DNA of 31,898 bases from Candidatus Omnitrophota bacterium (GCA_016206875.1 JACQQR010000186.1:1-31898); one strand, 5' to 3'. Positions 20,737 to 29,367 are shown, counted from the first letter of the stretch. Notes: generated by a model not told the origin, from the sequence alone. A program made the numbers and translations.

Positions 20737-21492
20737 TCAATTTTCAAATTGCGTTAAAATTTCAGGGCCGTTTTTTGTAACAGCCACAGTTTCTTCATGA
20801 TGCGCCGATATACTTCCATCCAAAGTCACTACCGTCCAACCATCCTCTAAAATTTTGACCCGGTGCTTACCCCTGTTTACCATGGGCTCAATGGCAACCA
20901 CCAATCCCTCTTGAATCACTAAGCCTCTTCCCGGCTCACCATAATTGGGCACTTGTGGGTCCTCATGCAACGAGCGCCCGATTCCATGCCCCACAAAATC
21001 CCGCACTACTGTATATCCACGGTTTTCCACATATTTTTGTATAGCACTCGAAACATCCCCTATTCGGGATTTAAGTTGCAGCGCCTTCATGCCTTCGAAG
21101 AATGATGCGCGCGTCACGTCAATTAACTGCAATACCTCTTTTGAAACTTGCCCGATAGGCCATGTTCTGGCCGCGTCGCTACAATAATCTTTGTACCGAA
21201 CGCCGATATCTAAACTCAAAATATCTCCCTCTTTCAATATCCGTTTTGAAGAAGGGATGCCATGCACCACCTGTTCATTGATGGAAGTGCAAACACTGGC
21301 CGGAAAATCATAATATCCTAAAAAAGCCGGCTGGCCCTTTAAAGAACGAATGATTTTCTCCGCTTTCAAATCAATTTCTTTGGTGCTCAGTCCGGCCTTC
21401 ACAAAATCTTTCAACCGGATGAAAACTTCTTTGAGCACCTTGGCGCTTTCACGCATCAGCGCTATTTCTCTTTCCGATTTCAAAGAAACCAT
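20737..21492 (-). CDS. map: Methionine aminopeptidase, type I
   Basis: MAP removes the initiator methionine from nascent proteins using two metal ions. The 251 residues carry the metal ligands in LSLDIGVRYKDYCSDAARTW (two Asp), FVGHGIGRSLHEDPQVPNYG (His), VAIEPMVNRG (Glu) and SAHHEETVAV (Glu). There is no N-terminal zinc-finger extension, so it is the short MapA-like form. The ATG begins one base after the adk stop, so translation is likely coupled. Position after adk is typical for the spc-alpha region of many bacteria. Confidence 0.96.
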   Translation of the reverse strand: MVSLKSEREIALMRESAKVLKEVFIRLKDFVKAGLSTKEIDLKAEKIIRSLKGQPAFLGYYDFPASVCTSINEQVVHGIPSSKRILKEGDILSLDIGVRYKDYCSDAARTWPIGQVSKEVLQLIDVTRASFFEGMKALQLKSRIGDVSSAIQKYVENRGYTVVRDFVGHGIGRSLHEDPQVPNYGEPGRGLVIQEGLVVAIEPMVNRGKHRVKILEDGWTVVTLDGSISAHHEETVAVTKNGPEILTQFEN

Positions 21493-21493
21493 C

Positions 21494-22150
21494 TCAAACC
21501 GCTGTAAGAGACTTTAAAGTGCTTTCCAGCTCTTTATCCAAATCTTCCACTTCCAAATCCGCATTCACTATCTGAAGCAATCCCGTGTTCCGGTAGTAAT
21601 CCACTAAAGGCTGAGTGTCTTTATCGTACACTTCCAGCCTTTTGCGAATCGTCTCTTCCAGGTCATCTTTTCTTTGAACTAAAGCTTCACCGCATACATC
21701 GCACATATTATTTTTCTTGGGCGGCATATTGACCACGTGGTAATTCGTATTGCATTTCGGACAGACACGCCTGCCGGTAAGCCGCCTCAGCACGGTTTTC
21801 AAAGATGCTTTAAAATCAACTACCGCAGTCAATCGAATGCTTAATTGCTTGAGCGCTCTATCAAATGCCTCGGCCTGCCTTAAGGTTCTCGGAAAGCCGT
21901 CCAAAATAAATCCTTGCTTTGTATCTTCTTCTTGAAGACGCTCTTTCATCATTTGAATCACGACTTCATCCGGAACGAGGCCGCCTGACTCCACATACGA
22001 CTTGGCAATCTTACCAATATCCGATCCATCTTTAATCCGGGCACGGAGAATATCTCCCGTAGAGATATGAGGAATTTTGTGCCGATTGCTTAAAATTTTT
22101 GCGTGCGTTCCCTTGCCCGCCCCCGGGGGACCTACGAACACCAGCCTCAT
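21494..22150 (-). CDS. adk: Adenylate kinase (zinc-type LID)
   Basis: ADK interconverts ATP + AMP and 2 ADP. The 218 residues include the P-loop GPPGAGKGTHAK, the AMP-binding ISTGDILRARI and LDGFPRTLRQAEAF, and a long-form LID with four Cys (VCPKCNTNYH and MCDVCGEAL) that should bind zinc. The start overlaps the secY stop by 4 bases (ATGA type). A ribosome site is not evident, consistent with coupling to secY. Confidence 0.97.
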   Translation of the reverse strand: MRLVFVGPPGAGKGTHAKILSNRHKIPHISTGDILRARIKDGSDIGKIAKSYVESGGLVPDEVVIQMMKERLQEEDTKQGFILDGFPRTLRQAEAFDRALKQLSIRLTAVVDFKASLKTVLRRLTGRRVCPKCNTNYHVVNMPPKKNNMCDVCGEALVQRKDDLEETIRKRLEVYDKDTQPLVDYYRNTGLLQIVNADLEVEDLDKELESTLKSLTAV

Positions 22151-23502
22151 CGGCGTCCCTTAATTTTACCTTTTTTCAAAAAACCCTCGTAATGCCGCAT
22201 CAGCAATTGGCTTTCAATGGCTTTGGCCGTATCCAAAACCACACCCACGATAATCAAAAGGCCGGTGCCGCCAAAAAAACTGGCGATCAAAAACGGAATA
22301 TTCATCACCTTGGGAGATGACAAAACGCTCGGAATTAACGCGATCACCGCCAAAAACACCGCGCCGCTAAAAGCAATGCGCGTCATGGTGTAATCTAAAT
22401 GCTCGGCCGTATTCTTCCCCGGCCTAATTCCCGGTATGAACCCTCCGTACTTTTGCAAATTATTTGAAACATCAATCGGATTAAACGTAATCGCTGTGTA
22501 AAAAAATGTGAAGAAAAGAATAAACACCGCATACAGTGTTTCATAAACCCAGTGACCCGGACTTAAAAATTGAACAAAATTTTGCATCCAGCCGGTTCGG
22601 ATAAAAGCGCCGATTGTCGCGGGAAACAAAATCACAGACTGGGCAAAAATGATCGGAATCACACCTGCCTGATTCACTTTAAGCGGCAGATATGTGCTGC
22701 CTCCGCCATACACCCTGTGTCCGCGCACTTGTTTGGCGTATTGAACCTGAATGCGCCGCTGGCCTTGAATAATAGCGATGACGCCAAGCACAACCGCCAC
22801 AAACAGCACCACCATAATCGCCAACTTCCAGTAAGGTAATTGCTGGCGCGCCGGATCCAATGGGGATACCAACACAAATGTTTGCCAAATCGCCGTAGGC
22901 ACAGATTCAAGAATACCTACGGTAATCAAAATCGACATCCCGTTGCCAATTCCCCGCTGATCAATTTGTTCCCCCAACCACATAATAAACGCGGTGCCGG
23001 TGGTCAGCGTAAGGATGGTCATCAGGCGAAATCCCCAACCCGGATGAGGCACAATGACCGTTCCCTGAAAGGCATTGGGATTTTCAAGCCATAACGAAAT
23101 GAAGAAGGTTTGAATAATTCCCAAAATCACCGTGGTATAGCGCGTGTATTGAATAATTTTACGCCGGCCTTCTTCCCCGCCTTCTTTCGCCAGCTTCTCC
23201 AGATGAGGAATCACCACGGTTAATAATTGAAGAATAATGGATGCCGAAATATAGGGCATAATTCCGAGAGCAAAAATAGTCGCTTTCTGAAGCGCCCCTC
23301 CGGAAAACATTCCCATAATGCCAAAGAGCATACCGCCCGGCGTTTGCGCAATACTTTGAAAAAAACGGTTCAGAGCAAAACCGTCAATTCCCGGCGTAGG
23401 CACGTAGGCGCCTATGCGGTAAATCACAACAATGCCGAGGGTAAAAAGAATTTTGCTTCTAAGCTCAGGTATTTTAAACGCGTTCGCAAGCGCTTGTATC
23501 AT
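22147..23502 (-). CDS. secY: Preprotein translocase subunit SecY
   Basis: SecY forms the inner-membrane protein-conducting channel with SecE and SecG and is driven by SecA. The 451 residues contain ten hydrophobic helices. Signatures are RIGAYVPTPGIDGFALNRFF, ALGIMPYISASIILQLLTVV, QRRIQVQYAKQVRG (cytoplasmic loop) and the GGFIPGIRPGKNTAEHLDY loop that contacts the ribosome and SecA. It lies between rplO and adk, the classical position. Length is standard. Confidence 0.97.
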   Translation of the reverse strand: MIQALANAFKIPELRSKILFTLGIVVIYRIGAYVPTPGIDGFALNRFFQSIAQTPGGMLFGIMGMFSGGALQKATIFALGIMPYISASIILQLLTVVIPHLEKLAKEGGEEGRRKIIQYTRYTTVILGIIQTFFISLWLENPNAFQGTVIVPHPGWGFRLMTILTLTTGTAFIMWLGEQIDQRGIGNGMSILITVGILESVPTAIWQTFVLVSPLDPARQQLPYWKLAIMVVLFVAVVLGVIAIIQGQRRIQVQYAKQVRGHRVYGGGSTYLPLKVNQAGVIPIIFAQSVILFPATIGAFIRTGWMQNFVQFLSPGHWVYETLYAVFILFFTFFYTAITFNPIDVSNNLQKYGGFIPGIRPGKNTAEHLDYTMTRIAFSGAVFLAVIALIPSVLSSPKVMNIPFLIASFFGGTGLLIIVGVVLDTAKAIESQLLMRHYEGFLKKGKIKGRR

Positions 23503-23518
23503 CTAGCACCATTTGGAT

Positions 23519-23956
23519 TCAAACCGATTGAAGCACAACTGCTTTTCCGCCTGCTTTTTCAATTTTTTGTTTGGCGCTGGCACTGAAAGCATGCGCCTCC
23601 ACATGAATGGCCTTTTTTAAATCGCCCTCGCCCAAAATTTTCAGCCCGTCCTTGATTCTACTAATTAAGCGAAGTTCTAAGGCCTTCCCGGGAGTAAGCT
23701 TATCTTCTCCTGTGTCCGCAATTTGATCGAGATTAATGACCGAATATTTTTTGCGAAAGGGAGAATTAAAACCGCGTTTTGGAACACGGCGGATAAAGGG
23801 CATCTGTCCCCCTTCAAATCCGGGAAACCATCCCTTTCCCTGGCCTGAGCGCGCCAGCTGGCCCTTATGTCCCTTTGTGGAAGTTTTCCCATGTCCCGAG
23901 CTCGGGCCGCGACCCAAGCGCTTTTTCTTTTTTTTGTAAGGAACTTTCGCGTTCAT
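23519..23956 (-). CDS. rplO: 50S ribosomal protein L15
   Basis: L15 is a late-assembling 50S protein. The 145 residues show the basic N-terminal GRGPSSGHGKTSTKGHKGQL, FEGGQMPFIRRVPKRGFNSP and the C-terminal globular part VEAHAFSASAKQKIEKAGGK. Its ATG overlaps the rpsE stop by 4 bases, leaving no room for the rpmD gene that usually separates rpsE and rplO. Confidence 0.96.
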   Translation of the reverse strand: MNAKVPYKKKKKRLGRGPSSGHGKTSTKGHKGQLARSGQGKGWFPGFEGGQMPFIRRVPKRGFNSPFRKKYSVINLDQIADTGEDKLTPGKALELRLISRIKDGLKILGEGDLKKAIHVEAHAFSASAKQKIEKAGGKAVVLQSV

Positions 23957-24603
23957 AATGATTTAGTTTTTTCTTCCGTCAATTTTTGGGAAATATCCGC
24001 CGCTGTTTTTTGAGCTGCCTCGGATGATTCTTGAGCGGTTGCATGCACACTCGGTATGGTGGAAAACTGCATCAAACTTTGAAAACCCTGTACGGAGGCC
24101 CTTAAAACATTGATTGCGTTATTGGTGCCTAAACTTTTAGCTAATATGTCCTTGATGCCCACAGCCTGACATAATGCCCGCACGGCGCCTCCGGCAATAA
24201 TTCCGGTACCCGGAGCCGCAGGTTTCATAATCACTCTCCCTGCTCCGTAAAGCCCAATCACCTCGTGAGGAATCGTTGTTCCCTTAATTGGAACCCGGAA
24301 TGTATTTTTTCTAGCATGCTGCGTGCCTTTACGAATCGCATCAGAAACTTCATTGGCTTTGCCGATGGCGAAGCCGGCTTCCCCCTTGCCATTTCCTATC
24401 ACGACCAGGGCCGCAAAAGAAAAACGTTTTCCGCCCTTCACCACTTTGGAACAGCGGTTGACAGAAATCACTTTTTCGTAGGCCTCCGCTTGTCCGGCCC
24501 AGGAAGCTGCCCGCGCGGTTTCGGCATCCGTTTTTAACACATTGGCCACTTTTACATTTTTGGCCGGATCCTTGCTTGGCTTTTCTCTTGGAATTTTCAC
24601 CAT
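23953..24603 (-). CDS. rpsE: 30S ribosomal protein S5 with extended termini
   Basis: S5 controls decoding fidelity at the mRNA entry site. Core signatures are EKVISVNRCSKVVKGGKRFS, FAALVVIGNGKGEAGFAIGK, VPIKGTTIPHEVIGLYGAGR and APGTGIIAGGAVRALCQAVG. With 216 residues it is about 50 longer than E. coli S5: an N-terminal part (1-40) and a C-terminal Ala/Glu/Lys-rich tail (about 190-216). The overlap with rplO by 4 bases suggests coupling. Confidence 0.96.
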   Translation of the reverse strand: MVKIPREKPSKDPAKNVKVANVLKTDAETARAASWAGQAEAYEKVISVNRCSKVVKGGKRFSFAALVVIGNGKGEAGFAIGKANEVSDAIRKGTQHARKNTFRVPIKGTTIPHEVIGLYGAGRVIMKPAAPGTGIIAGGAVRALCQAVGIKDILAKSLGTNNAINVLRASVQGFQSLMQFSTIPSVHATAQESSEAAQKTAADISQKLTEEKTKSL

Positions 24604-24652
24604 ATGGATTCTCTTATCGATCTCCGTTTCGTTTACAAATATAAATCGGAAC

Positions 24653-25021
24653 TCAAAATTCCAACCCTGCTTTACGAAGGCTTTCGGCCAGCGCTTTAAT
24701 TCTTCCGTGGTACTTATCTCCTCCGCGATCCAAAGCCACTTTCTTAATTCCTTTTGTAATCATTTGAGGCCCGAAGACTTCCCCCAACTTGGAAGCCGCC
24801 TGGACATTTCCCGAATGTTGAACACTTTTTAGGAATTCTTTGTTTTGAGTAGAAAAAGCAAAAAGTGTTTTTTGATTGATGTCATCAATCAGCTGGCAAT
24901 AAATATGATTTAAAGAACGACGAACTGACAAACGCGGGCGTTCTGTCGTGCCTGAAATTTTTTTCCGGATCCGCAGGTGCCGGTTGAATTTTGCGATTCT
25001 TTTCTTGATAAGCTGTGCCAT
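24653..25021 (-). CDS. rplR: 50S ribosomal protein L18
   Basis: L18 binds 5S rRNA in the central protuberance. From ATG at 25021 the 122 residues read MAQLIKKRIAKFNRHLRIRK, TERPRLSVRRSLNHIYCQLI and end VALDRGGDKYHGRIKALAES plus a short tail, matching the family. A longer in-frame ORF starts at 25141 inside rplF but would add 40 unrelated residues. The ATG follows the rplF stop by 4 bases. Confidence 0.96.
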   Translation of the reverse strand: MAQLIKKRIAKFNRHLRIRKKISGTTERPRLSVRRSLNHIYCQLIDDINQKTLFAFSTQNKEFLKSVQHSGNVQAASKLGEVFGPQMITKGIKKVALDRGGDKYHGRIKALAESLRKAGLEF

Positions 25022-25025
25022 AAAA

Positions 25026-25562
25026 TTATCCCACCGCTTTTCCTTGCTTGCGGCGGATCTGTTCGCCTTTATACCGAACCCCTTTGCCTTTATAAGGCTC
25101 CGGCTCAAATAAACGTCTGATATTGGCCGCCACCTGGCCAACCAAATATTTATCGACTCCTTTAATTACCACCTGCGTCGGCTTGGGCGTTTCCACTTTA
25201 ATTCCGGCCGGCACCGGAAACTCTATTGGGTGTGAGAATCCCAAAGAAAACGATACCGTGGAGGGTTTAGCCTGCGCCCTAAAACCCACTCCTTCGATTT
25301 CCAATTCACGCACGAATCCATCCGTGATGCCGGTAACAGCATTTTGGAGCAGGCTGCGAACCAAACCGTGCAAGGCCCGCTCTTCGGGAATGTCGGATTT
25401 GCGCTCAACCACAAGAGAATCTTTACTGATATTGACCCGAATAGCCGGATGAATTTCCACTTGGTGTTTCCCTTTAGGCCCTTCCAAATGAATCGTTTGC
25501 CCAATCATTTGAGCCTTTACATTTTGTGGTATCACTACCGGTTTTTTCCCAATGCGAGACAT
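25026..25562 (-). CDS. rplF: 50S ribosomal protein L6
   Basis: L6 sits near the factor-binding site of the 50S. The 178 residues begin MSRIGKKPVVIPQNVKAQMI, carry GPKGKHQVEIHPAIRVNI and end with the conserved EPYKGKGVRYKGEQIRRKQG, all standard. rpsH lies 15 bases upstream and rplR 4 bases downstream. Confidence 0.97.
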   Translation of the reverse strand: MSRIGKKPVVIPQNVKAQMIGQTIHLEGPKGKHQVEIHPAIRVNISKDSLVVERKSDIPEERALHGLVRSLLQNAVTGITDGFVRELEIEGVGFRAQAKPSTVSFSLGFSHPIEFPVPAGIKVETPKPTQVVIKGVDKYLVGQVAANIRRLFEPEPYKGKGVRYKGEQIRRKQGKAVG

Positions 25563-25577
25563 AAAGTAATTCCGCCT

Positions 25578-25973
25578 TTACCAGACTTCCAGCAGGATTT
25601 CTCCGCCGACTTTCCGCGTTTTTGCTTCCTTGTTGGTCAATAATCCCCTGGAAGTGGAGAGAACCGAAATGCCAAAACCGCCCAATATATTTCGAATATT
25701 TCCGGCTGCAACATACTTGCGCAAACCAGGCTTGGAAATCCGGTTCACACGGGTAATACCGGGCGCGTTATTTTGATACTTCAGATGGACCCTTAAGCTT
25801 TTCTTGTTGCCGTTTGCAATCACCTTGTAGTCAGCGATATATCCTTCATTTTTCAGAATAGAACATATCCCTTCCAGCATTTTGGAAGAAACAACGGTGA
25901 TTTTCTCTTTTCTAGCCCGAGAAGCATTTCTTAAAACTGTTAAAAAATCCGATATAGGATCCGTAACTGCCAT
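25578..25973 (-). CDS. rpsH: 30S ribosomal protein S8
   Basis: S8 binds helix 21 of 16S rRNA and in some bacteria represses the spc operon. From ATG at 25973 (GGGAGA 6 bases upstream) the 131 residues begin MAVTDPISDFLTVLRNASRA and end STSRGLLTNKEAKTRKVGGE followed by ILLEVW. The longer frame to 26060 lies in rpsN and is not used. Confidence 0.97.
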   Translation of the reverse strand: MAVTDPISDFLTVLRNASRARKEKITVVSSKMLEGICSILKNEGYIADYKVIANGNKKSLRVHLKYQNNAPGITRVNRISKPGLRKYVAAGNIRNILGGFGISVLSTSRGLLTNKEAKTRKVGGEILLEVW

Positions 25974-25983
25974 AAAGTTCTCC

Positions 25984-26169
25984 CTACCAACTTGATTTAG
26001 TGACGCCCGGGATAATTCCCTGATTTGCCAGTTCCCTGAAACAAATACGGCACATGGCAAATCTTCTTAAATAAGCCCTCGAACGGCCGCACACTTTGCA
26101 GCGGTTGTATCTGCGAACCGGAAATTTCGGCTCGCGTGTTTGTTTGATGACCAAGCATTTTTTAGCCAT
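25984..26169 (-). CDS. rpsN: 30S ribosomal protein S14, zinc-binding short form
   Basis: S14 is part of the 30S head. This is the 61-residue zinc form (often called rpsZ or S14 type Z): Cys24, Cys27, Cys40 and Cys43 in RCKVCGRSRAYLRRFAMCRI, ending LANQGIIPGVTKSSW. A repeat-filled gap of about 110 bases separates it from rplE upstream, an unusual break in this operon. Confidence 0.97.
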   Translation of the reverse strand: MAKKCLVIKQTREPKFPVRRYNRCKVCGRSRAYLRRFAMCRICFRELANQGIIPGVTKSSW

Positions 26170-26209
26170 ATGAAATTAATATTCCTTATTATTCTTGTTC
26201 AAAAACGAA

Positions 26210-26278
26210 CCCCCGCCGGAGTGTACCCCGCCTTCGCGCCGGGGCAGGGGTGCGTGTGGGCCGGAAAATTTTCCGGCC
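26210..26278 (-). repeat. Repeat insertion between rplE and rpsN, including a perfect 20-bp palindrome
   Basis: GGCCGGAAAATTTTCCGGCC (26259-26278) is perfectly self-complementary and starts 2 bases after the rplE stop on the - strand. Next to it, on the - strand, GCGAAGGCGGGGTACACTCC followed by GGCGGGGG (26210-26237) resembles the GTAAACTCCGGCYGGG family (copy D). The palindrome could fold in the mRNA; no T-run follows, so complete termination within this essential operon is unlikely. Confidence 0.5.
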
Positions 26279-26280
26279 TT

Positions 26281-26847
26281 TCATTTCTTAAACGGAAACC
26301 CCAGCCATTCCAGTAACTTTTTGCAATGTTCTTTGTTGGTAGAACTGGTGACAAAGGTAATGTCCATGCCTTGCACTTTTTTTACTTTATCAAACTCCAC
26401 TTCCGGAAAAATAATTTGCTCCTGAATGCCGATGGAATAATTTCCTTGATCGTCAAACGATTTATCGGAAAATCCGCGAAAATCACGAATACGCGGCATG
26501 GCAATATTGATGAGGCGATCCAGGAACTCATACATATGGCTCTTTCGCAGCGTTACTTTAATTCCAACCGGCATTCCCTCACGAAGTTTAAAAGCGGCAA
26601 TAGACTTTTTTGCCCGGGTAATAACGGGGCGCTGTCCGGCAATCATGGCAAGTTCTTCTAATGCGTTGTCAATTGCTTTGATATCCGAAGAGCCTTCTTT
26701 AATTCCCATATTCAACACAATCTTCTCCAGGCGCGGAATAGCCATCACATTGGTGTAGCCAAGGTCCTTCTTCATGCGCGGCACAACCTCTTGGCGATAT
26801 CGCTTGAGCAATCGAGGCGTATTGTGATTTACGGAGGCCGTCTTCAT
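26281..26847 (-). CDS. rplE: 50S ribosomal protein L5
   Basis: L5 binds 5S rRNA and contacts P-site tRNA. The 188 residues include VMAIPRLEKIVLNMGIKEGS, ITRAKKSIAAFKLREGMPVG and MPRIRDFRGFSDKSFDDQGN, all standard. Its ATG overlaps the rplX stop by 4 bases. N-terminal MKTASVNHNTPRLLKRYRQE is slightly extended. Confidence 0.97.
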   Translation of the reverse strand: MKTASVNHNTPRLLKRYRQEVVPRMKKDLGYTNVMAIPRLEKIVLNMGIKEGSSDIKAIDNALEELAMIAGQRPVITRAKKSIAAFKLREGMPVGIKVTLRKSHMYEFLDRLINIAMPRIRDFRGFSDKSFDDQGNYSIGIQEQIIFPEVEFDKVKKVQGMDITFVTSSTNKEHCKKLLEWLGFPFKK

Positions 26848-27167
26848 CCAAGTAACTCCTGAGATTTCTTGCTCATCCGTTTTTTAGTTCCATCCGACAA
26901 AAAAGAATATCCCACACGCGTGGGCTTCTGTGAGGCGGGATCCAGAAGCATAATATTAGAAACATGAATAGGAGATTCTTTATGAATCACGCCGCCTTTT
27001 GGATTGTTCTGAGTAGGACGTTCATGCTTGGCTGATAAATTGATTCCTTCCACCAAAGCGGTGTTCTCCTTAGGAAATACACGAAATACCTTGCCCTGTT
27101 TTCCTCTATCCTTCCCGGAAACCACTTTCACCAAATCGTTTTTTCTAATTTTCAGCGCACTTGCCAT
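26844..27167 (-). CDS. rplX: 50S ribosomal protein L24
   Basis: L24 starts 50S assembly. The 107 residues contain the KOW motif (KNDLVKVVSGKDRGKQGKVF) and VEGINLSAKHERPTQNNPKG, then IHVSNIMLLDPASQKPTRVG. It begins directly after rplN and overlaps rplE by 4 bases. Confidence 0.97.
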   Translation of the reverse strand: MASALKIRKNDLVKVVSGKDRGKQGKVFRVFPKENTALVEGINLSAKHERPTQNNPKGGVIHKESPIHVSNIMLLDPASQKPTRVGYSFLSDGTKKRMSKKSQELLG

Positions 27168-27536
27168 TTAAACAACCTCCGGCGCAAGCGAAATAATTTT
27201 TGCAAAATCCTTGTCGCGCAATTCCCGGGCCACAGGCCCAAAAATTCGGGTTCCCCTCGGATTCTTCTGGGCGTCAATCAGCACAATTGCATTGGAATTA
27301 AACCGGACGATTGAGCCGTCTTTTCTGCGAATCGGATTGCGGGTGCGCACGACAACGGCTTTCACCACTTCCCCTTTTTTCACGCCGCCTTCGGGAATAG
27401 CCTCTTTGATATTCGCCGTGATAATATCCCCGATTTGAGCCGTAAGCTTATTCTGACGGCCCAAAACGCCAATCATAGAAGCCTTCCGGGCTCCGCTATT
27501 ATCCGCAATTTCAAGAATACTTCGCATCTGAATCAT
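27168..27536 (-). CDS. rplN: 50S ribosomal protein L14
   Basis: L14 lies at the subunit interface. The 122 residues read MIQMRSILEIADNSGARKAS, VVVRTRNPIRRKDGSIVRFN and GTRIFGPVARELRDKDFAKI, all canonical. It overlaps the rpsQ stop by 4 bases and abuts rplX. Confidence 0.98.
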   Translation of the reverse strand: MIQMRSILEIADNSGARKASMIGVLGRQNKLTAQIGDIITANIKEAIPEGGVKKGEVVKAVVVRTRNPIRRKDGSIVRFNSNAIVLIDAQKNPRGTRIFGPVARELRDKDFAKIISLAPEVV

Positions 27537-27826
27537 GACTGAAGCACCTGAATCACTGTCCAGCGTTTTGTTTTAGAAATAGGGCGTCCTTCCCGAATCA
27601 AAACTTTATCTCCCAGTTTGGAAATTCCTTTCTCATCGTGGGCTTTATATTTTTTGTTCACGCCAACAACTTTTTTATATTGAGGATGCTTGGTTAATCT
27701 TCTGACAAGCACGACAACGGTTTTCTGCATTTTATTGGAAACCACAACGCCCACCCGTTCTTTCCGGTATCTGTGAGAAGAGGGGCTCCCCTTGGTTTCT
27801 TGACCCAGTTGATGAGAACTTTCCAT
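27533..27826 (-). CDS. rpsQ: 30S ribosomal protein S17
   Basis: S17 is a primary 16S rRNA-binding OB-fold protein. The core is RKERVGVVVSNKMQKTVVVL, RRLTKHPQYKKVVGVNKKYK and ending ISKTKRWTVIQVLQS. About 20 residues precede the usual start (MESSHQLGQETKGSPSSHRY), so either the protein has an N-terminal extension or a later start is used; no internal Met fits before the core. It lies 2 bases after rpmC. Confidence 0.95.
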   Translation of the reverse strand: MESSHQLGQETKGSPSSHRYRKERVGVVVSNKMQKTVVVLVRRLTKHPQYKKVVGVNKKYKAHDEKGISKLGDKVLIREGRPISKTKRWTVIQVLQS

Positions 27827-27828
27827 AA

Positions 27829-28062
27829 TTATTTTACCTTTTCCGGCTGTGCAGACCCGCCCTCGGCAAGCAATTCTTTTTCTTTTTGACGACGCACTGT
27901 CAAAAGACGGGCAATATCTTTCTTGACCAAGCCCAGTTTTGAAACCTGCTCTAATTTTTTATTCTTTGCCTGAATACGAAGGTCCAACAGCATTTTCTTA
28001 AGATCAAGAACTTTCGCATCAATTTCATCCACCGAAAGATTTTTAATTTCTTCTACTTTCAT
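27829..28062 (-). CDS. rpmC: 50S ribosomal protein L29
   Basis: L29 sits near the exit tunnel and docks trigger factor and SRP. The 77 residues are helical: MKVEEIKNLSVDEIDAKVLD, LKKMLLDLRIQAKNKKLEQ and KKDIARLLTVRRQKEKELLA, plus a short tail. rplP ends 37 bases upstream. Confidence 0.96.
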   Translation of the reverse strand: MKVEEIKNLSVDEIDAKVLDLKKMLLDLRIQAKNKKLEQVSKLGLVKKDIARLLTVRRQKEKELLAEGGSAQPEKVK

Positions 28063-28099
28063 AAAATAATTCGTTCCTTAAATACCAAACATAGACCCT

Positions 28100-28525
28100 T
28101 TAAATAAAGGGTACAAAATTTCTCCTGACAAACATTGTCCGAAAAGGAATTTTATACGCGCAAAGACGCATTGCCGAACGTGCCAATGTCTCCGGTACCC
28201 CCGACATTTCAAAGAGCACAGTTCCGGGTTTAATCACACTCACGTAATATTCCGGGGCCCCTTTGCCCTTGCCCATACGCGTTTCAGCCGGCTTTTTTGT
28301 GTACGATTTATCCGGAAAGGTGCGAATCCAGACTTTGCCGCCCCGTTTTACATGCCGTGTAAGCGCCACGCGAGCTGCTTCAATTTGAATTGCCGTGAGC
28401 CAGCCCCTGCCCAAAGATTTCAACCCGTATTCTCCAAAGGCCAGAGAAAATCCTCGGGTGGCGATTCCTCTTCGTTTGCCCCGATGATTCTTGCGAAACT
28501 TAACTCTTTTTGGCATTAAAGGCAT
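28100..28525 (-). CDS. rplP: 50S ribosomal protein L16
   Basis: L16 shapes the A site of the peptidyl-transferase region. The 141 residues include MPKRVKFRKNHRGKRRGIAT, LTRHVKRGGKVWIRTFPDKS and MGKGKGAPEYYVSVIKPGTV. Two ATGs are close (28525 and 28516, giving MPLMPKRV or MPKRV); I keep the first. Order rpsC-rplP-rpmC is standard. Confidence 0.97.
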   Translation of the reverse strand: MPLMPKRVKFRKNHRGKRRGIATRGFSLAFGEYGLKSLGRGWLTAIQIEAARVALTRHVKRGGKVWIRTFPDKSYTKKPAETRMGKGKGAPEYYVSVIKPGTVLFEMSGVPETLARSAMRLCAYKIPFRTMFVRRNFVPFI

Positions 28526-28540
28526 AAAAATCTATCCATT

Positions 28541-29356
28541 TCACATTGAGGATTGCGTGGCATCGGATATTGAATCCTTTGCCGCATTCTTTACGTCTTC
28601 AGCTATTTCCTTGGGGGGCTCTACTGCTGCTTCCACGGCTCCTTTAACCTGGACGTCCGTTTTTTCAGGACGCTGGTGCTTGCGAAAGCGAATGACCCGT
28701 TCTTTCTCATCTTCCGCTTCTTCCTTTTTAACCAATACATCCCCTTTGTAGATCCAGACCTTTACGCCAATAGTTCCATAGGTGGTAAATGCTTCGGAAA
28801 AACCGTAATCCACATCGGCGCGGAATGTGTTTAAAGGAACTTTTCCTTCCTTATAGCCTTCTGTCCTGGCGATCTCCGCTCCGCCCAAACGGCCGGCGCA
28901 AAGAATCTTCACCCCTCCGGCCCCCTTGGCCAAAGCACTCGTGACGGCTTTTTTCATCGCCTTTCTGAACGCCACGCGTTTTTCCATTTGAAGCGCCACG
29001 TTTTCGGCAACCAACTGCGCATCGATCTGAGGAACTTTTACTTCTTTAATATCAATTAAAACTTCGTTGGGAGAAATCTTACCGATAGTCTCTTTGATCC
29101 GGTCGATTTCTTGTCCGCGGCGCCCAATAATAATTCCGGGACGCGCGGTGAAAATACGGACCCTCATTTTCCCGGCAAAGCGCTCTATTTCAATGTTGGC
29201 AATACCCGCCGAACCGATTTCTTTTTTAATATGTTTTCGGACTTTCAAGTCTTCATGCAAGAACCGGGTATAATCTTTTTTCCCGGAAAACCATTTGGCT
29301 TTCCAAGATCTGATGTAACCGAGCCTGAGTCCGTATGGATGCGCTTTTTGTCCCAA
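28541..29356 (-). CDS. rpsC: 30S ribosomal protein S3 with acidic C-terminal tail
   Basis: S3 is at the mRNA entry pore and has helicase-related function. Core features: MGQKAHPYGLRLGYIRSWKA, KH domain GIIIGRRGQEIDRIKETIGK, and RTEGYKEGKVPLNTFRADVD. After VWIYKGDVLVKKEE (about residue 210) an extension of about 55 residues, rich in Glu, Ala and Val, brings the length to 271 (E. coli has about 233). Confidence 0.97.
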   Translation of the reverse strand: MGQKAHPYGLRLGYIRSWKAKWFSGKKDYTRFLHEDLKVRKHIKKEIGSAGIANIEIERFAGKMRVRIFTARPGIIIGRRGQEIDRIKETIGKISPNEVLIDIKEVKVPQIDAQLVAENVALQMEKRVAFRKAMKKAVTSALAKGAGGVKILCAGRLGGAEIARTEGYKEGKVPLNTFRADVDYGFSEAFTTYGTIGVKVWIYKGDVLVKKEEAEDEKERVIRFRKHQRPEKTDVQVKGAVEAAVEPPKEIAEDVKNAAKDSISDATQSSM

Positions 29357-29367
29357 GTTTTATCTCC

